Translations under genes and position numbers: made by a program
Notes under the pieces: model-generated
The model's database searches: none
What the model saw: the letters and a program-made list of their open reading frames with translations, nothing else
Told to the model about the DNA's origin: nothing
Part shown: one piece after another, positions 37,601 through 43,600 of the stretch
Numbering within the stretch: the first letter of the stretch is position 1
How the letters are laid out: every line of letters starts with the position of its first letter
Origin: Macrostomum hystrix
Taxonomy: Eukaryota; Platyhelminthes; Macrostomidae
Direction of reading: 5' to 3'
DNA: 64,000 bases
NCBI GenBank assembly: GCA_950097015.1
Contig: CATNEN010000029.1
Location: 6,281,501-6,345,500, forward strand

Positions 37601-40600
37601 CTGTTGAGGTAGCTAATTGCTGGGATCGACACAGCCACTTCCCCAGGGGAGGCGAGGCGGGAGCGAGTGATGTGAGAGCGAGTTGAGGATTAAAAAAATC
37701 CACGATTGGGATCTGAGCAATCGTCACACCTCCCCCCCTAGGGGCTGGGTGGGGTTGGAATGATTCGTCAGAGCGGCCGGTTCCCGAGTCTTCCACACTT
37801 GAGAAAAATCCCAATTTTCTTTTACTCCGCGACACGAAGCGTCAAATTGAGCTTAATTTCCTGCTTTTTTACATAATTCCCCTTTCGTCTGCGGGCCACG
37901 GATGGCTAAATTTCTGATTCCCATTTACGTCTAAGTACGAAATCTTCCCCCTAGATCCTCAACCGCTGACAGTTTCGCAAGACTTCAGGAAGTTTAAACT
38001 AAAAAATGCTGCCGTTTTTACTTAACCAAGTTGGCCAAATGCTGTTGTACAACTGTACAGTCCGCGGACTGGATTTAATCTCAGAAGAGATTGAATAATA
38101 ATGATAATACTAATTGCATGCTAAATTTAACTAGCCTAGGACAAACAGGAGCGGCCGAAATGTCAAACCCGACCCGGTGGATAATTATGCAAACTTCCGC
38201 GCCCCCGGATTTGGGGAGCAGGGAGATGGGAAAAATTTCTAAAGGCGGAGTCAAAATCCATGACGGGGAATTATGATCCCATCTGTCTATAGAAAAAGAG
38301 GGATATACTAGAGAGCTTGGGAGAAGTAGGAGTAGAAATGGGGAAAAAGAGGAAGTGGCTTGACAACGTCCCGCTTTGTCAATAGCGCCGCTGAATCGCT
38401 GCGGGTCGGTGCAATTGAATTTTATCCCCCTTGGAAAATTCGACCCCCGCTTTCGCTTTGCATTATTCTCCCCTCTAATTTTGCCAATTATGTTGACTAT
38501 ATTCATAAATAGGCAAGCGGCGGACCCATCTGTTTTTATTTCGGTGTCCAAGCACACACACCGGGCGGAATCGAACCCCTGATGACGTCACGCTTAGAGA
38601 TTGGTCGCGGGTCAATGGTTCGCCAGGATTATTATGCAACAAAAAGCACCGCCTAGTACCATCCGCTGGGGTCACTTTCTCTTATAATTATGCCATAAAA
38701 CCCGAAAACTCGACGCTTGGTAGGATCTAGTGAACATCTTTGTAGTCGCTGGCGAGCTGGCGAACAAAGTCTATTTTGTTAGATTTAACTGACAGACAGG
38801 AGGGCAGTGGGCAGTGGCACATAACTTGGTGACAATGGATCCGCAGCCAGCGAGAAGGCGATTCCGCCCATTTCGCTGACTCCTGAGCACACAGTTCGTG
38901 TACATCTGCCCAGGCAGTGTGCACTCTCACTGTGCCTTGGAGGTTGGCTCTCAAAGGACGTAAATTGTACTCGTATGACAGCCCCCCAAGCCTTCTCTCC
39001 GCGGCTGCGCCCCCAAATGAATGTGGCCTCGCCGCGGAATCGAGCTCAGGAACCTTGGTGCGAGAGCTCTGCCACTCACCACCGTACAGTCCGTGGACTG
39101 TGAGGCCATTATACTCGAATGTCAACCCCAACTGGCTACAAACTAATATTACTACCTGTGCAGCCTACAACAAGTTTTGTGGAGGTTGAAAGAGGATTAA
39201 AATGTTGATAATGTTACAATACGGTCTATGTTACTCATACTAGACAACAGCTGAACCTTTGACTGAGCCCAGACTGAAACATTCATGCTTGACTTGTAAG
39301 AGGATTAAAAATATTTCCGCAACACAGGGTCCCAGTGCTGTAGGCGCATTCAATAAGCAATATTGCCACCGCCACTGCTGCAGCTGGTGCTAGCCAGACT
39401 AGAAAGCTTATATAGAGAATACGCGCAAGCTATCCTAAAACCTACCTGTGTCTGATAAGCACATGAGCCTAAGCTTGTCACATTGAAGCATGAAATACTG
39501 CAAGCCAGAGCCCGACTTCGTCTTTGTTTGAGACTGAAAAACATGACAGAAAAACATGACAAACACGCTGTGCTCTGCTTACAATCATCTGACCTGTTTA
39601 GATTCGGCTGTCAAATATGGGAAATCGGAGCAACTCACTACTGCAAGTAATCTGCAGTTGATCATTGGAGAAAATTTATTGGTTAAGGATTTCTATCCCA
39701 ATCTAGAAATCTCCCCATCCACCGAAATCTTCCCATTTCTAAAGTCTTCCCATTCCTGAAATCTTCCCATTCCTGAAATCTTCCCAGTCCTGAAATCTTC
39801 CCATTCCTGAAATCTTCCCATTCATAAAATCCTCCCATTTCTAAAGTCTTCCTAGTCATGAAATCTTCCCATTCCTAAAATCTTCCCATTCCTGAAATCT
39901 TCCCATTCCTGAAGTCTCCCCATTCCTGAAGTCTTCCCATTCCTGAAATCTTCCCATTCCTGAAGTCTTCCCATTCCTGAAATCTTCCCATTTCTAAAGT
40001 CTTCCCATTCCTGAAATCCTCCCATGCCTGAAGTCTTCCCATTCCTGAAGTCTTCCCAGTCCTGAAAGCTTCCCATTCCTGAAAGCCTCCCATTCCTGAA
40101 ATCCTCCCATGCCTGAAGTCTTCCCATTCCTAAAATCTTCCCATTCCTGAAATCTTCCCATTCCTGAAGTCTCCCCATTCCTGAAATCTTCCCATTTCTA
40201 AAGTCTTCCCAGTCCTGAAATCTTCCCATTCCTGAAGTCTTCCCATTCCTGAAATCTTCCCATTCATAAAATCTTCCCATTCCTGAAATCTTCCCATTCC
40301 TGAAATCTTCCCATTCCTGAAATCTTCCCATTCCTGAAATCTTCCCATTCCTGAAATCTTCCCATTCCTAAAATCTTCCCATTCCTGAAATCTTCCCATT
40401 CCTAAAATCTTCCCATTCCTAAAATCTTCCCATTCCTGAAATCTTCCCATTCCTAAAATCTTCCCATTCCTAAAGTCTTCCCATTCCTAAAATCTTCCCA
40501 TTCCTAAAATCTTCCCATTCCTGAAATCTTCCCATTCCTAAAATCTTCCCATTCCTAAAATCTTCCCATTCCTGAAATCTTCCCATTCCTGAAATCTTCC

Positions 40601-43600
40601 CATTCCTAAAATCTTCCCATTCCTAAAATCTTCCCATTCCTGAAATCTTCCCATTCCTGAAATCTTCCCATTCCTGAAATCTTCCCATTCCTGAAATCTT
40701 CCCATTCCTGAAATCTTACCATTCCTAAAATCTTCCCATTCCTAAAATCTTCCCATTCCTGAAATCTTCCCATTTCTAAAATCTACCCATTCCTAGAATC
40801 TTCCCATTCCTGAAATCTTCCCATTCCTGAAATCCTCCCATTCCTGAAATCTCCCATTCCTTTGCGGAAAAATCTAATTTAGCCGTTTCTGAAGGAAACA
40901 ATTAATTCGCAGGATAAGCTACTTATGTTTTGTATCGCCTCAACAATTAAATGCAAAAAATGAAATAAAACTCACAAAAAACTCAAACCAACGATCTGCA
41001 AGAATATCCCATAGTTGAGGCTGGCAAAGATTCTGACAGGGAGAATAAGAAATCAAATTGTGAGACAGCGAAAGAGCCGCAGAGAGAACGCAGGCAGCTA
41101 GATGGCCCAGTCAAGATAAGCCCGCCAGCTCAGACGCCAAAAAAGAACTGATAGTGGCGGACAACCCAGTCCGATTCCCAGAGAAGTGGGGAAATTTTAC
41201 CACTAGGGAAAACAGGAAGACGGATGAGTCACTGCTGGTACGAGTTCGGATAAATCGAGTCGCCTACCTCCATCGATGAAAATACGGGCTACTAAAAAAC
41301 GAGAAAGTTGAGTCAATCGCAGGTCAAATCACTATTCGGCCAGATGTACAGCCAGTGGCTTTTTATTTAGACGGAGATTCGAACTCCCGATCTCATAGTC
41401 TAAACTGAAGCTTAGGCTGAGATTCGAACTCCAGACCTCCCAGCCAAAAGTGAAATTACACTGAGATTCGAACTCCCGATCTCATAGTCTAAACTGAAGC
41501 TTAGGCTGAGATTCGAACTCCAGACCTCTGAATCAAAAGTGAAATTTCACTGAGATTCGAACTCCAGACCTCTCAGTCAAAAGCGAAGCTCAGGCTGAGA
41601 TTCGAACTCCAGACCTCCCAGCCAAAAGTGAAATTACACTGAGATTCGAACTCCCGACCTCTCAGTCAAAAGCGAAGCTCAGGCTGAGATTCGAACTCCA
41701 GACCTCTGAATCAAAAGTGAAATTTCACTGAGATTCGAACTCCAGACCTCTCAGTCAAAAGTGAAATTACACTGAGATTTCGAACTATCGACCTCTCAGT
41801 CAAAAGCGAAACTCAGGTTGAGATTCGAACTCCCGACCTCTCAGTCAAGCTACCTCAGTCCCGAGTTAAGTTGCTGACGAGATAATTAGCCGTAGAAGCT
41901 TCAACAGGCCCAGCAATTAGGTCATCCTGTGAAGGCAGAAAAGCTAGCAACTGACACGTACATGGGGGGGGGGAGAGCAAGTAAGCAGCCTGCTTAAAAA
42001 GAATTTTGAGTGGAAACTTAAGCAGCATGGGATGACGGAGAAAAAAAACCGTGTTTCAGCCAAAACCAGGCAACGTTTTTTAGAAGCAACTTTTTTTCAC
42101 ATTTTAAAGCAGCAATAGTGTGAATTTCTTTGACACTTTTTCAGCACACCTACGTTGGGTTGCTGTGCCGCAAGTGGTTTTCGATTTTTCCCAGCCCACT
42201 CAAAATGAGGCGATTCCTTGTCACCTTATATTTCTGCCCCATGGCCATTTTCTCTATGCTATTTGCCGCCGGCTGAAGAGAAGTTGCAGTTTAATACCTT
42301 ACTTTTTTCTCATTCTCTTTCAGGTGCTGATGAGGTGTTGGAATACTGCTAGAATGGATCTATTTTACTTAAGCTTTGCAGTTTTTGCCGACTTCAAGAA
42401 GAGCAAAGAATTTTTTTGCCAAAGCTTGAGTCGATTTTTTTCCAAGCGACCTTGGCAACTTGAGATTCACTTGGAAACTTTTTTGAAGGGAAAGATTTTT
42501 CTGAGTTTTCTCCATTTCTCGTTAAGAAAGGTTTATTAATCTATAAAATAAAAAATTAGAATGAAACAAGATACTAATGCAATATTCTACATAGCTGTTT
42601 TAGGCACAAAATGTATCACAAATGGGCACGGACGACGCGACGTCAACAGAATTGAAATTGAAAGTTGTATTTTTTTCATAAAAAATGACACGCATCAGAC
42701 TGTCATTTCCATGTGCTGAATGACACGCATCAGACTGTCATTTCCATTACCAAAATGACACGCATCAGACTGTCATTTTCATCAATAAAAGGACACGCAT
42801 CAGACTGTCATTTCCATCAATAAAAGGACACGCATCAGACTGTCATTTCCATTAACAAAATGACACGCATCAGACTGTCATTTCCATCAATAAATGGACA
42901 CGGATCAGACTGTCATTTCCATCAATAAATGGACACGGATCAGACTGTCATTTCCATCAATAAAATGACACGCATCAGACTGTCATTTCCATTAACAAAA
43001 TGACACGCATCAGACTGTCATTTCCATTAACAAAATGACACGCATCAGACTGTCATTTTCATCAATAAAAGGACACGCATCAGACTGTCATTTCCATCAA
43101 TAAAATGACACGCATCAGACTGCCATGTCCATCAATAAAATGACACGCATCAGACTGTCATTTCTATGTGCTAAATGACACGCATCAGACTGCCATGTCC
43201 ATCAATAAAATGACACGCATCAGACTGCCATGTCCATCAATAAAATGACACGCATCAGACTGTCATTTCCATCAATAAATGGACACGGATCAGACTGTCA
43301 TTTCCATCAATAAAAGGACACGCATCAGACTGTCATTTCCATTAACAAAATGACACGCATCAGAATGTCATTTCCATCAATAAATGGACACGGATCAGAC
43401 TGTCATTTCCATCAATAAATGGACACGGATCAGACTGTCATTTCCATCAATAAAATGACACGGATGAGACTGTCATTTCCATCAATAAAAGGACACGCAT
43501 CAGACTGTCATTTCCATCAATAAATGGACACGGATCAGACTGTCATTTCCATCAATAAATGGACACGGATCAGACTGTCATTTCCATCAATAAATGGACA

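Noticed and set aside
38475-39189. Frames of 66-158 codons in a GC-richer part of Eph intron 1
   Set aside because: No domain, frames on both strands of similar length, and SINE-like palindromes nearby point to old mobile DNA.
42120-42539. 139-codon plus-strand frame
   Set aside because: F/L-rich low-complexity product, no homology that I can see, and an internal acceptor-like sequence only on chance grounds.
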